A stretch of 64,000 nt of DNA from Chroicocephalus ridibundus (Eukaryota; Chordata; Aves; Charadriiformes; Laridae): assembly GCF_963924245.1 (NCBI RefSeq), contig NC_086288.1, positions 1,531,501 through 1,595,500 on the forward strand, written 5' to 3'. The translations under genes were made by a program, and so were the position numbers. A model generated the notes under the pieces. The model was given only the letters and a program-made list of their open reading frames with translations, was not told the DNA's origin and did not search any database. Positions 19,628 through 30,700 of the stretch are shown in pieces. How positions within the stretch are numbered: position 1 is the first letter of the stretch; the number at the start of each line of letters is the position of its first letter.

Positions 19628-19760
19628 TGTGGAATAAATACTAAACTGGCGAAAAATACAAAACCTAGCCACACCGAGGCACCCATATTGGTGAGGAGTG
19701 TAAGAACGAAAGGGGGGGTTTATTTTCTGCCAAAACCGCTTGGCCACTTTTCACGAAACA
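19628..19760 (+). mobile_element. 3' LTR end of the env-bearing provirus, abutting the satellite
   Basis: A purine-rich tract (about 19614-19625, AAAGGGAGGAC) follows the env remnant and could be the polypurine tract, with TGTGGAATAAA as the LTR start. From about 19655 the sequence matches the LTR end at 16564-16665 in inverted orientation, including GGTGAGGAGTGT and TTCTGCCAAAACCGCTTGGC. It ends in ACA at 19760. Satellite sequence starts within about 10 bp. The LTR is either very short or internally deleted. Confidence 0.5.
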
Positions 19761-19804
19761 CGCACGGACAGTGGGGCTGCGGGCTTTCCCTTCCTTTTCC
19801 CTTC

Positions 19805-22800
19805 CCTTCCCTTTGGGAACTGCTTGCGTAGCCCCACAGACCTGGGGGCTGCAGGCTTTCCTGCTGCCTTCAGCCTCAAAACCACCCTTTCCCACTTGGC
19901 GCCACGGCAGGCACAAAAATGGCCATATGTCTGGAGATTGGTCCCACGCCCAAAGAGCCAGCAGGGAAAACTATGCCTTCTTCTAAAGCTCTTTGGGAAC
20001 CGCTTGCATAGGCCCACAGACCTGGGGGCTGCAGGCTTTCCTGCTGCCTTCAGCCTCAAAACCACCCTTTCCCACTTGGCGCCACACCAGGCACAAAAAT
20101 GGCCATATGGCTGGAGATTGGTCCCACGCCCAAAGAGCCAGCAGGGAAAACTATGCCTTGTTCTAAAGCTCTTTGGGAACAGCTTGCGTAGCCCCACAGA
20201 CCTGGGGGCTGCAGGCTTTCCTGCTGCCTTCAGCCTCAAAACCACCCTTTCCCACTTGGCGCCGCGCCAAGCACAAAAATGGCCATATGTCTGGAGATTG
20301 GTCCCACGCCCAAAGAGCCAGCAGGGAAAACTATGCCTTGTTCTAAAGCTCTTTGGGAATGGCTTGCGTAGCCCCACAGACCTGGGTGCTGCAGGCTTTC
20401 CTGCTGCCTTCAGCCTCAAAACCACCCTTTCCCACTTGGCGTCGCGCCAGGCCCAAAAATGGCCATATGTCTGGAGATTGGTCCCACGCCCAAAGAGCCA
20501 GCAGGGAAAACTATGCCTTGTTCTAAAGCTCTTTGGGAACGGCTTGCGTAGCCCCACAGACCTGGGGGCTGCAGGCTTTCCTGCTGCCTTCAGCCTCAAA
20601 ACCACCCTTTCCCACTTGGCGCCGCGCCAGGCACAAAAATGGCCATATGTCTGGAGATGGGTCCCACGCCCAAAGAGCCAGCAGGGAAAACTATGCCTTG
20701 TTCTAAAGCTCTTTGGGAACCGCTTGCGTAGCCCCACAGACCTGGGGGCTGCAGGCTTTCCTGCTGCCTTCAGCCTCAAAACCACCCTTTCTCACTTGGC
20801 GTCGCGCCAGGCACAAAAATGGCCATATGTCTGGAGATTGGTCCCACGCCCAAAGAGCCAGCAGGGAAAACTATGCCTTCTTCTAAAGCTCTTTGGGAAC
20901 CGCTTGCGTAGCCCCACACACCTGGGGGCTGCAGGCTTTCCTGCTGCCTTCAGCCTCAAAACCACCCTTTCCCACTTGGCGCCGCGCCAGGCACAAAAAT
21001 GGCCATATGTCTGGAGATTGGTCCCACGCCCAAAGAGCCAGCAGGGAAAACTATGCCTTCTTCTAAAGCTCTTTGGGAACCGCTTGCGTGGCCCCACAGA
21101 CCTGGGGGCTGCAGGCTTTCCTGCTGCCTTCAGCCTCAAAACCACCCTTTCCCACTTGGCGTCGCGCCAGGCACAAAAATGGCCATATGTCTGGAGACTG
21201 GTCCCACGCCTAAAGAGCCAGCAGGGAAAACTATGCCTTGTTCTAAAGGTCTTTGAGAACCGCTTGCGTGGCCCCACAGACTTGGGGGCTGCAGGCTTTC
21301 CTGCTGCCTTGAGCCTCAAAACCACCCTTTCCCACTTGGCGTCGCGCCAGGCACAAAAATGGCCATATGTCTGGAGATGGGTCCCACGCCCAAAGAGCCA
21401 GCAGGGAAAACTATGCCTTGTTCTAAAGCTCTTTGGGAACCGCTTGCGTAGCCCCACACACCTGGGGGCTGCAGGCTTTCCTGCTGCCTTCAGCCTCAAA
21501 ACCACCCTTTCCCACTTGGCGCCACGCCACGCACAAAAATGGCCATATGTCTGGAGATGGGTCCCATGGCCAAAGAGCCAGCAGGGAAAACTATGCCTTG
21601 TTCTAAAGCTCTTTGGGAACCGCTTGCGTAGCCCCACAGGCCTGGGGGCTGCAGGCTTTCCTGCTGCCTTCAGCCTCAAAACCACCCTTTCCCACTTTGC
21701 GCCACGGCAGGCAAAAAAATGGCCATATGTCTGGAGATTGGTCCCACGCCCAAAGAGCCAGCAGGGAAAACTATGCCTTGTTCTAAAGCTCTTTGGGAAC
21801 TGCTTGCGTAGCCCCACACACCTGGGGGCTGCAGGCTTTCCTGCTGCCTTCAGCCTCAAAACCACCCTTTCCCACTTAGCACCGCGCCAGGCATAAAAAT
21901 GGCCATAGGTATGGAGGTTGGTCCCACGCCCAAAGAGCCAGCAGGGAAAACTATGCCTTGTTCTAAAGCTCTTTGGGAACGGCTTGCGTAGCCCCACAGA
22001 CCTGGGGGCTGCAGGCTTCCCTGCTGCCTTGAGCCTCAAAACCACCCTTTCCCACTTGGCGCCGCGCCAGGCACAAAAATGGCCATATGTCTGGAGACTG
22101 GTCCCACGCCTAAAGAGCCAGCAGGGAAAACTATGCCTTGTTCTAAAGGTCTTTGAGAACCGCTTGCGTAGCCTCACAGACCTGGGGGCTGCAGGCTTTC
22201 CTGCTGCCTTGAGCCTCAAAACCACCCTTTCCCACTTGGCGCCACGCCAGGCACAAAAGTGGCCATATGTCTGGAGAATGGTCCCACGCCCAAAGAGCCA
22301 GCAGGGAAAACTATGCCTTGTTCTAAAGCTCTTTGGGAACTGCTTGCGTAGCCCCACACACCTGGGGGCTGCAGGCTTTCCTGCTGCCTTCAGCCTCAAA
22401 ACCACCCTTTCCCACTTGGCACCGCGCCAGGCATAAAAATGGCCATAGGTATGGATGTTGGACCCACGCCCAAAGAGCCAGCAGGGAAAACTATGCCTTG
22501 TTCTAAAGCTCTTTGGGAACGGCTTGCGTAGCCCCACAGACCTGGGGGCTGCAGGCTTTCCTGCTGCCTTCAGCCTCAAAACCACCCTTTCCCACTTGGC
22601 GCCGCGCCAGGCACAAAAATGGCCATATGTCTGGAGATTGGTCCCACGCCTAAAGAGCCAGCAGCGAAAACTATGCCTTGTTCTAAAGCTCTTTGAGAAC
22701 CGCTTGCGTGGCCCCACAGACCTGGGGGCTGCAGGCTTTCCTGCTGCCTTCAGCCTCAAAACCACCCTTTCCCACTTGGCGTCGCGCCAGGCACAAAAAT

Positions 22801-25800
22801 GGCCATATGTCTGGAGATTGGTCCCACGCCCAAAGAGCCAGCAGGGAAAACTATGCCTTGTTCTAAAGCTCTTTGGGAACGGCTTGCGTAGCCCCACAGA
22901 CCTGGGGGCTGCAGGCTTTCCTGCTGCCTTCAGCCTCAAAACCACCCTTTCCCACTTGGCGCCACGCCAGGCACAAAACTGGCTATATGGCTGGAGATGG
23001 GTCCCACGCCCAAAGAGCCAGCAGGGAAAACTATGCCTTGTTCTAAAGCTCTTTGGGAACCGCTTGCGTAGCCCCACAGACCTGGGGGCTGCAGGCTTTC
23101 CTGCTGCCTTCAGCCTCAAAACCACCCTTTCCCACTTGGCGTCGCGCCAGGCACAAAAATGGCCATATGTCTGGAGATGGGTCCCACGCCCAAAGAGCCA
23201 GCAGGGAAAACTATGCCTTGTTCTAAAGCTCTTTGGGAACCGCTTGCGTAGCCCCACACACCTGGGGGCTGCAGGCTTTCCTGCTGCCTTCAGCCTCAAA
23301 ACCACCCTTTCCCACTTGGCGCCACGCCACGCACAAAAATGGCCATATGTCTGGAGATGGGTCCCACGGCCAAAGAGCCAGCAGGGAAAACTATGCCTTG
23401 TTCTAAAGCTCTTTGGGAACCGCTTGCGTAGCCCCACAGGCCTGGGGGCTGCAGGCTTTCCTGCTGCCTTCAGCCTCAAAACCACCCTTTCCCACTTTGC
23501 GCCACGGCAGGCAAAAAAATGGCCATATGTCTGGAGATTGGTCCCACGCCCAAAGAGCCAGCAGGGAAAACTATGCCTTGTTCTAAAGCTCTTTGGGAAC
23601 CGCTTGCATAGCCCCACACACCTGGGGGCTGCAGGCTTTCCTGCTGCCTTCAGCCTCAAAACCACCCTTTCCCACTTGGCGCCGCGCCAGGCACAAAAAT
23701 GGCCATATGTCTGGAGACTGGTCCCACGCCTAAAGAGCCAGCAGGGAAAACTATGCCTTGTTCTGAAGCTCTTTGAGAACCGCTTGCGTAGCCTCACAGA
23801 CCTGGGGGCTGCAGGCTTTCCTGCTGCCTTCAGCCTCAAAACCACCCTTTCCCACTTTGCGCCACGGCAGGCAAAAAAATGGCCATATGTCTGGAGATTG
23901 GTCCCACGCCCAAAGAGCCAGCAGGGAAAACTATGCCTTGTTCTAAAGCTCTTTGGGAACTGCTTGCGTAGCCCCACACACCTGGGGGCTGCAGGCTTTC
24001 CTGCTGCCTTCAGCCTCAAAACCACCCTTTCCCACTTGGCACCGCGCCAGGCATAAAAATGGCCATAGTTATGGATGTTGGTCCCACGCCCAAAGAGCCA
24101 GCAGGGAAAACTATGCCTTGTTCTAAAGCTCTTTGAGAACCGCTTGCGTGGCCCCACAGACCTGGGGGCTGCAGGCTTTCCTGCTGCCTTCAGCCTCAAA
24201 ACCACCCTTTCCCACTTGGCGTCGCGCCACGCACAAAAATGGCCATATGTCTGGAGATTGGTCCCACGCCCAAAGAGCCAGCAGGGAAAACTATGCCTTG
24301 TTCTAAAGCTCTTTGGGAACGGCTTGCGTAGCCCCACAGACCTGGGGGCTGCAGGCTTTCCTGCTGCCTTCAGCCTCAAAACCACCCTTTCCCACTTGGC
24401 GCCACGCCAGGCACAAAACTGGCCATATGGCTGGAGATGGGTCCCACGCCCAAAGAGCCAGCAGGGAAAACTATGCCTTGTTCTAAAGCTCTTTGGGAAC
24501 GGCTTGCATAGCCCCACAGACCTGGGGGCTGCAGGCTTTCCTGCTGCCTTCAGCCTCAAAACCACCCTTTCCCACTTGGCGCCACGCCAGGCACAAAAAT
24601 GGCCATATGTCTGGAGATGGGTCCCACGCCCAAAGAGCCAGCAGGGAAAACTATGCCTTGTTCTAAAGCTCTTTGGGAACGGCTTGCGTAGCCCCACAGA
24701 CCTGGGGGCTGCAGGCTTTCCTGCTGCCTTCAGCCTCAAAACCACCCTTTCCCACTTTGCGCTACGGCAGGCAAAAAAATGGCCATATGTCTGGAGATTG
24801 GTCCCACGCCCAAAGAGCCAGCAGGGAAAACTATGCCTTGTTCTAAAGCTCTTTGGGAGCGGCTTGCGTAGCCCCACACACCTGGGGGCTGCAGGCTTTC
24901 CTGCTGCCTTCAGCCTCAAAACCACCCTTTCCCACATGGCGTCACGCCAAGCAGAAAAATGGCCATATGTCTGGAGGTTGGTCCCACGCCCAAAGAGCCA
25001 GCAGGGAAAACTATGCCTTGTTCTAAAGCTCTTTGGGAACTGCTTGCGTAGCCCCACAGACCTGGGGGCTGCAGGCTTTCCTGCTGCCTTCAGCCTCCAA
25101 ACCCCCCTTTCCCACTTGGCCCCGCGCCAGGCCCAAAAATGGCCATATGTCTGGAGACTGGTCCCATGCCCAAAGAGCCAGCAGGGAAAACTATGCCTTG
25201 TTCTAAAGCTCTTTGGGAACCGCTTGCGTAGCCCCACACACCTGGGGGCTGCAGGCTTTCCTGCTGCCTTCAGCCTCAAAACCACCCTTTCCCGCTTGGC
25301 GCCACGCCAGGCACAAAAATGGCCATATGTCTGGAGGTTGGTCCCACGCCCAAAGAGCCAGCAGGGAAAACTATGCCTTGTTCTAAAGCTCTTTGGGAAC
25401 CGCTTGCGTAGCCCCACACACCTGGGGGCTGCAGGCTTTCCTGCTGCCTTCAGCTTCAAAACCACCCTTTCCCACTTGACGCCGCGCCAGGCCCAAAAAT
25501 GGCCATATGTCTGGAGGTTGGTCCCACGCCCAAAGAGCCAGCAGGGAAAACTATGCCTTGTTCTAAAGCTCTTTGGGAACCGCTTGCGTAGCCCCACAGA
25601 CCTTGGGGCTGCAGGCTTTCCTGCTGCCTTCAGCCTCCAAACCCCCCTTTCCCACTTGGCCCCGCGCCATGCCCAAAAATGGCCATATGTCTGGAGACTG
25701 GTCCCATGCCCAAAGAGCCAGCAGGGAAAACTATGCCTTGTTCTAAAGCTCTTTGGGAACCGCTTGCGTAGCCCCACACACCTAAGAGCTGCAGGCTTTC

Positions 25801-26150
25801 CTGCTGCCTTCAGCCTCAAAACCACCCTTTCCCGCTTGGCGCCACACCAGGCCCAAAAATGGCCATATGTCTGGAGGTTGGTCCCACGCCCAAAGAGCCA
25901 GCAGGGAAAACTATGCCTTGTTCTAAAGCTCTTTGGGAACCGCTTGCGTAGCCCCACACACCTGGGGGCTGCAGGCTTTCCTGCTGCCTTCAGCCTCAAA
26001 ACCACCCTTTCCCACTTGGCGCCGCGCCAGGCCCAAAAATGGCCATATGTCTGGAGATTGGTCCCACGCCCAAAGAGCCAGCAGGGAAAACTATGCCTTG
26101 TTCTAAAGCTCTTTGGGAACCGCTTGCGTAGCCCCACAGACTTGGGGGCT
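19805..26150. repeat. Satellite domain 1: subfamily A, strict 180-bp register
   Basis: From 19981 to 26640 (37 units) there is no net length change. Nearly all units belong to subfamily A, recognised by CTGCTGCCTTCAGCCTC and CCCACTTGGC. Local duplications are visible: the rare variant GGCCATAGGTATGGA or its relatives recurs at 21901, 22441 and 24061 (3 and 9 units apart), and CACTTTGCGCCACGGCAGG recurs at about 21695 and 23495 (10 units apart). A B-like right half (ACATGGCGTCACGCC) appears once near 24930. Confidence 0.85.
20161..20340 (+). repeat. Representative subfamily-A monomer with internal motifs
   Basis: Taking 20161 as monomer position 1: positions 8-17 are GCTCTTTGGG and positions 149-158 are CCCAAAGAGC, a perfect 10-bp inverted repeat across the monomer boundary with a 29-nt loop. 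Positions 96-110 are TTGGC-GCCGC-GCCAA, here a perfect NFI palindrome at 20256-20270; most units have GCCAG in the right arm. Positions 115-124 (AAAAATGGCC) contain an ATG in strong Kozak context that opens a short frame ending at the TAG of GCGTAG in the next unit. CATATG at 124-129 is an E-box. Confidence 0.8.
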
Positions 26151-28089
26151 GCAGGCTTTTCTCGCGCTTTCAGCCTCAAAACCACCCTTTCCCTCATAGC
26201 ATCACGCCAGGCACAAAAATGGCCATATGTCTGGAGGTTGGTCCCACGCCCAAAGAGCCAGCAGGGAAAACTATGCCTTGTTCTAAAGCTCTTTGGGAAC
26301 CGCTTGCGTAGCCCCACACACCTGGGGGCTGCAGGCTTTCCTACTGCCTTCAGCCTCAAAACCACCCTTTCCCACTTGACGTTGCGCCAGGCCCAAAAAT
26401 GGCCATATGTCTGGAGACTGGTCCCTTTCCCAAAGAGCCAGCAGGGAAAACTATGCCTTGTTCTAAAGCTCTTTGGGAAACTCTTGCGTAGCCCCACACA
26501 CCTGGGGGCTGCAATCTTTTCTCGCGCTTTCAGCCTCAAAACCACCCTTTCCCTCATGGCGTCACGCCAGGCACAAAAATGGCCATATGTCTGGAGACTG
26601 GTCCCATGCCCAAAGAGCCAGCAGGGAAAATTATGCCTTGTTCTATAAGCTCTTTGGGAACCGCTTGCGTAGCCCCACACACCTAAGAGCTGCAGGCTTT
26701 CCTGCTGCCTTCAGCCTCCAAACCCCCCTTTCCCACTTGGCCCCGCGCCAGGCCCAAAAATGGCCATATGTCTGGAGACTGGTCCCATGCCCAAAGAGCC
26801 AGCAGGGAAAACTATGCCTTGTTCTAAAGCTCTTTGGGAACCGCTTGCGTAGCCCCACAGACCTAAGAGCTGCAGGCTTTCCTGCTGCCTTCAGCCTCAA
26901 AACCACCCTTTCCCACTTGGCGCCGCGCCATGGCCAAAAATGGCCATATGTCTGGAGACTGGTCCCACGCCCAAAGAGCCAGCAGGGAAAACTATGCCTT
27001 GTTCTAAAGCTCTTTGGGAACCGCTTGCGTAGCCCCACAGACCTGGGGGCTGCAGCCTTTCCTGCAGCCTTCAGCCTCAAAACCACCCTTTCCCACTTGG
27101 CGCCGCGGCAGGCACAAAAAAGGCCATATGTCTGGAGATTGGTCCCACGCCCAAAGAGCCAGCAGGGAAAACTATGCCTTGTTCTAAAGCTCTTTGGGAA
27201 CCGCTTGCGTAGCCCCACACACCTGGGGGCTGCAGGCTTTCCTGCTCTCTTCAGCTTCAGAAGCACGCTTTCCCACTTGGCGCCGCGCCAGGCACAAAAA
27301 TGGCCATATGTCTGGAGATTGGCCCCTTTCCCAAAGAGCCAGCAGGGAAAACTATGCCTTGTTCTAAAGCTCTTTGGGAACCGCTTGCGTAGCCCCACAC
27401 ACCTGGGGCCTGCAGGCTTTCCTGCTGCCTTCAGCCTCAAAACCACCCTTTCCCACTTGGCGCCGCGCCAGGCCCAAAAATGGCCATATGGCTGGAGACT
27501 GGTCCCACGCCCAAAGAGCCAGCAGGGAAAACTATGCCTTGTTCTAAAGCTCTTTGGGAACCGCTTGCGTAGCCCCACACTCCTGGGGGCTGCAGGCTTT
27601 CCTGCTGCCTTCAGCCTCAAAACCACCCTTTCCCACTTGGCGCCGCGCCAGGCCCAAAAATGGCCATATGTCTGGAGACTGGTCCCACGCCCAAAGAGCC
27701 AGCAGGGAAAACTATGCCTTGTTCTAAAGCTCTTTGGGATCCGCTTGCGTAGCCCCACACACCTGGGGGCTGCAGGCTTTCCTGCTCTCTTCAGCCTCAG
27801 AAGAACCGTTTCGCACTTGGCGCCGCGCCAGGCCCAAAAATGGCCATATGTCTGGAGACTGGTCCCACGCCCAAAGAGCCAGCAGGGAAAACTATGCCTT
27901 GTTCTAAAGCTCTTTGGGAACCGCTTGCGTAGACCCACACACCTGGGGGCTGCAATCTTTTCTTGCGCTTTCAGCCTCAAAACCACCCTTTCCCTCATGG
28001 CGTCACGCCAGGCACAAAAATGGCCATATGTCTGGAGGTTGGTCCCACGCCCAAAGAGCCAGCAGGGAAAACTATGCCTTGTACTAAAG

Positions 28090-28280
28090 CTCTTTGGGAA
28101 CCTCTTGGGTAGCCCCACAGACCTGGGGGCTGCAGGCTTTCCTGCTGCCTTCAGCCTCAAAACCACCTCCTCCTCTCGCGCTTTCTCCGCAGGCTTCGCG
28201 CTGGGGCTGCAGGCTTTCCTGCTGCCTTCAGCCTCAAAATCACGCTTTCCCACTTGGCGCCGCGCCAGGCCCAAAAATGG
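28090..28280. repeat. Aberrant satellite unit with a 77-bp insertion
   Basis: The distance between the GGCCATATG landmarks at 28021 and 28278 is 257 bp instead of 180. Roughly half of the extra sequence is a second copy of CTGCAGGCTTTCCTGCTGCC and what follows. The rest (about 28168-28206, containing CTCCTCCTCTCGCGCTTTCT and CGCAGGCTTCGCGC) is not ordinary monomer sequence, although its CTCGCGCTTTC core matches subfamily B. It is the only unit of this kind I found in the window. Confidence 0.8.
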
Positions 28281-28499
28281 CCATATGTCTGGAGACTGGT
28301 CCCACGCCCAAAGAGCCAGCAGGGAAAACTATGCCTTGTTCTAAAGCTCTTTGGGAACCGCTTGCGTAGCCCCACACACCTGGGGGCTGCAGGGTTTCCT
28401 GCTCTCTTCAGCCTCAGAAGAACCCTTTCGCACTTGGCGCCGCGCCAGGCCCAAAGATGGCCATATGTCTGGAGATTGGTTCCACGCCCAAAGAGCCAG

Positions 28500-30700
28500 C
28501 AGGGAAAACTATGCCTTGTTCTAAAGCTCTTTGGGAACCGCTTGCGTAGCCCCACACACCTGGGGGCTGCAGGCTTTCCTGCTCTCTTCAGCCTCAAAAG
28601 CACGCTTTCCTACTTGGCGCCGCGCCAGGCACAAAAATGGCCATATGTCTGGAGACTGGTCCCACGCCCAAAGAGCCAGCAGGGAAAACTATGCCTTGTT
28701 CTAAAGCTCTTTGGGAACCGCTTGCGTAGCCCCACACAAACTGGGGGCTGCAGGCTTTCCTGCTGCCTTCAGCCTCAAAACCACCCTTTCCCACTTGGCG
28801 CCGCGCCATGCCCAAAAATGGCCATATGTCTGGAGACTGGTCCCACGCCCAAAGAGCCAGCAGGGAAAACTATGCCTTGTTCTAAAGCTCTTTGGGAACC
28901 GCTTGCGTAGCCCCACACACCTGGGGGCTGCAGCCTTTCCTGCAGCCTTCAGCCTCAAAACCACCCTTTCCCACTTGGCGCCGCGGCAGGCCCAAAAAAG
29001 GCCATATGTCTGGAGATTGGTCCCACGCCCAAAGAGCCAGCAGGGAAAACTATGCCTTGTTCTAAAGCTCTTTGGGAACCGCTTGCGTAGCCCCACACAC
29101 CTGGGGGCTGCAGGCTTTCCTGCTCTCTTCAGCCTCAGAAGCACGCTTTCCCACTTGGCGCCGCGCCAGGCACAAAAATGGCCATATGTCTGGAGATTGG
29201 CCCCTTTCCCAAAGAGCCAGCAGGGAAAACTATGCCTTGTTCTAAAGCTCTTTGGGAACCGCTTGCGTAGCCCCACAGGCCTGGGGGCTGCAGGCTTTCC
29301 TGCTGCCTTCAGCCTCAAAACCACCCTTTCCCACTTGGCGCCGCGCCAGGCCCAAAAATGGCCATATGTCTGGAGACTGGTCCCACGCCCAAAGAGCCAG
29401 CAGGGAAAACTATGCCTTGTTCTAAAGCTCTTTGGGAACCGCTTGCGTAGACCCACACAAACTGGCGGCTGCAGGATTTTCTCGCGCTTTCAGCCTCAAA
29501 ACCACCCTTTCCCACTTGGCGCTGCGCCAGGCACAAAAATGGCCATATGTCTGGAGGTTGGTCCCACGCCCAAAGAGCCAGCAGGGAAAACTATGCCTTG
29601 TTCTAAAGCTCTTTGGGAACCGCTTGCGTAGCCCCACACACCTGGGGGCTGCAGGCTTTCCTGCTGCCTTCAGCCTCAAAACCACCCTTTCCCACTTGGC
29701 ACCGCGCCAGGCCCCAAAATGGCCATATGTCTGGAGACTGGTCCCTTTCCCAAAGAGCCAGCAGGGAAAACTATGCCTTGTTCTAAAGCTCTTTGGGAAC
29801 CGCTTGCGTAGCCCCACACACCTGGGGGCTGCAGGCTTTTCTCGCGCTTTCAGCCTCAAAACCACCCTTTCCCACATGGCGTCACGCCAGGCACAAAAAT
29901 GGCCATATGTCTGGAGATTGGTCCCACGCCCAAAGAGCCAGCAGGGAAAACTATGCCTTGTTCTAAAGCTCTTTGGGAACCGCTTGCGTAGCCCCACACT
30001 CCTGGGGGCTGCAGGCTTTCCTGCTGCCTTCAGCCTCAAAACAACCCTTTCCCACATGGCGTCACGCCAGGCAGAAAAATGGCCATATGTCCGGAGGTTG
30101 GTCCCACGCCCAAAGAGCCAGCAGGGAAAACTATGCCTTGTTCTAAAGCTCTTTGGGAACCGCTTGCGTAGCCCCACACACCTGGGGGCTGCAGGCTTTC
30201 CTGCTGCCTTCAGCCTCAAAACCACCCTTTCCCACTTGGCGCCGCGCCATGCCCAAAAATGGCCATATGTCTGGAGACTGGTCCCACGCCCAAAGAGCCA
30301 GCAGGGAAAACTATGCCTTGTTCTAAAGCTCTTTGGGAACGGCTTGCGTAGCCCCACACACCTAGGGGCTGCAGGCTTTCCTGCTGCCTTCAGCCTCAAA
30401 ACCACCCTTTCCCACTTGGCCCCGCGCAAGGCCCAAAAATGGCCATATGTCTGGAGACTGGTCCCTCGCCCAAAGAGCCAGCAGGGAAAACTAAGCCTTG
30501 TTCTAAAGCTCTTTGGGAACGACTTGCGTAGACCCACACAAACTGGGGGCTGCAGGATTTTCTCGCGCTTTCAGCCTCAAAACCACCCTTTCCCACTTGG
30601 CACTGCGCCAGGCACAAAAATGGCCATATGTCTGGAGGTTGGTCCCACGCCCAAAGAGCCTGCAGGGAAAACTATGCCTTGTTCTAAAGCTCTTTGGGAT
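28500..30700. repeat. Satellite superblock, copy 1 left part
   Basis: This block recurs at 39664-41864 with a constant offset of 11,164 bp (62 units + 4). Matching tags include the unusual ACTGGCGGCTGCAGGATT at 29461 and 40625, and the +1 variant at 28741 and 39905. Similarity continues to the right with offsets growing in whole units (see findings). Confidence 0.8.
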
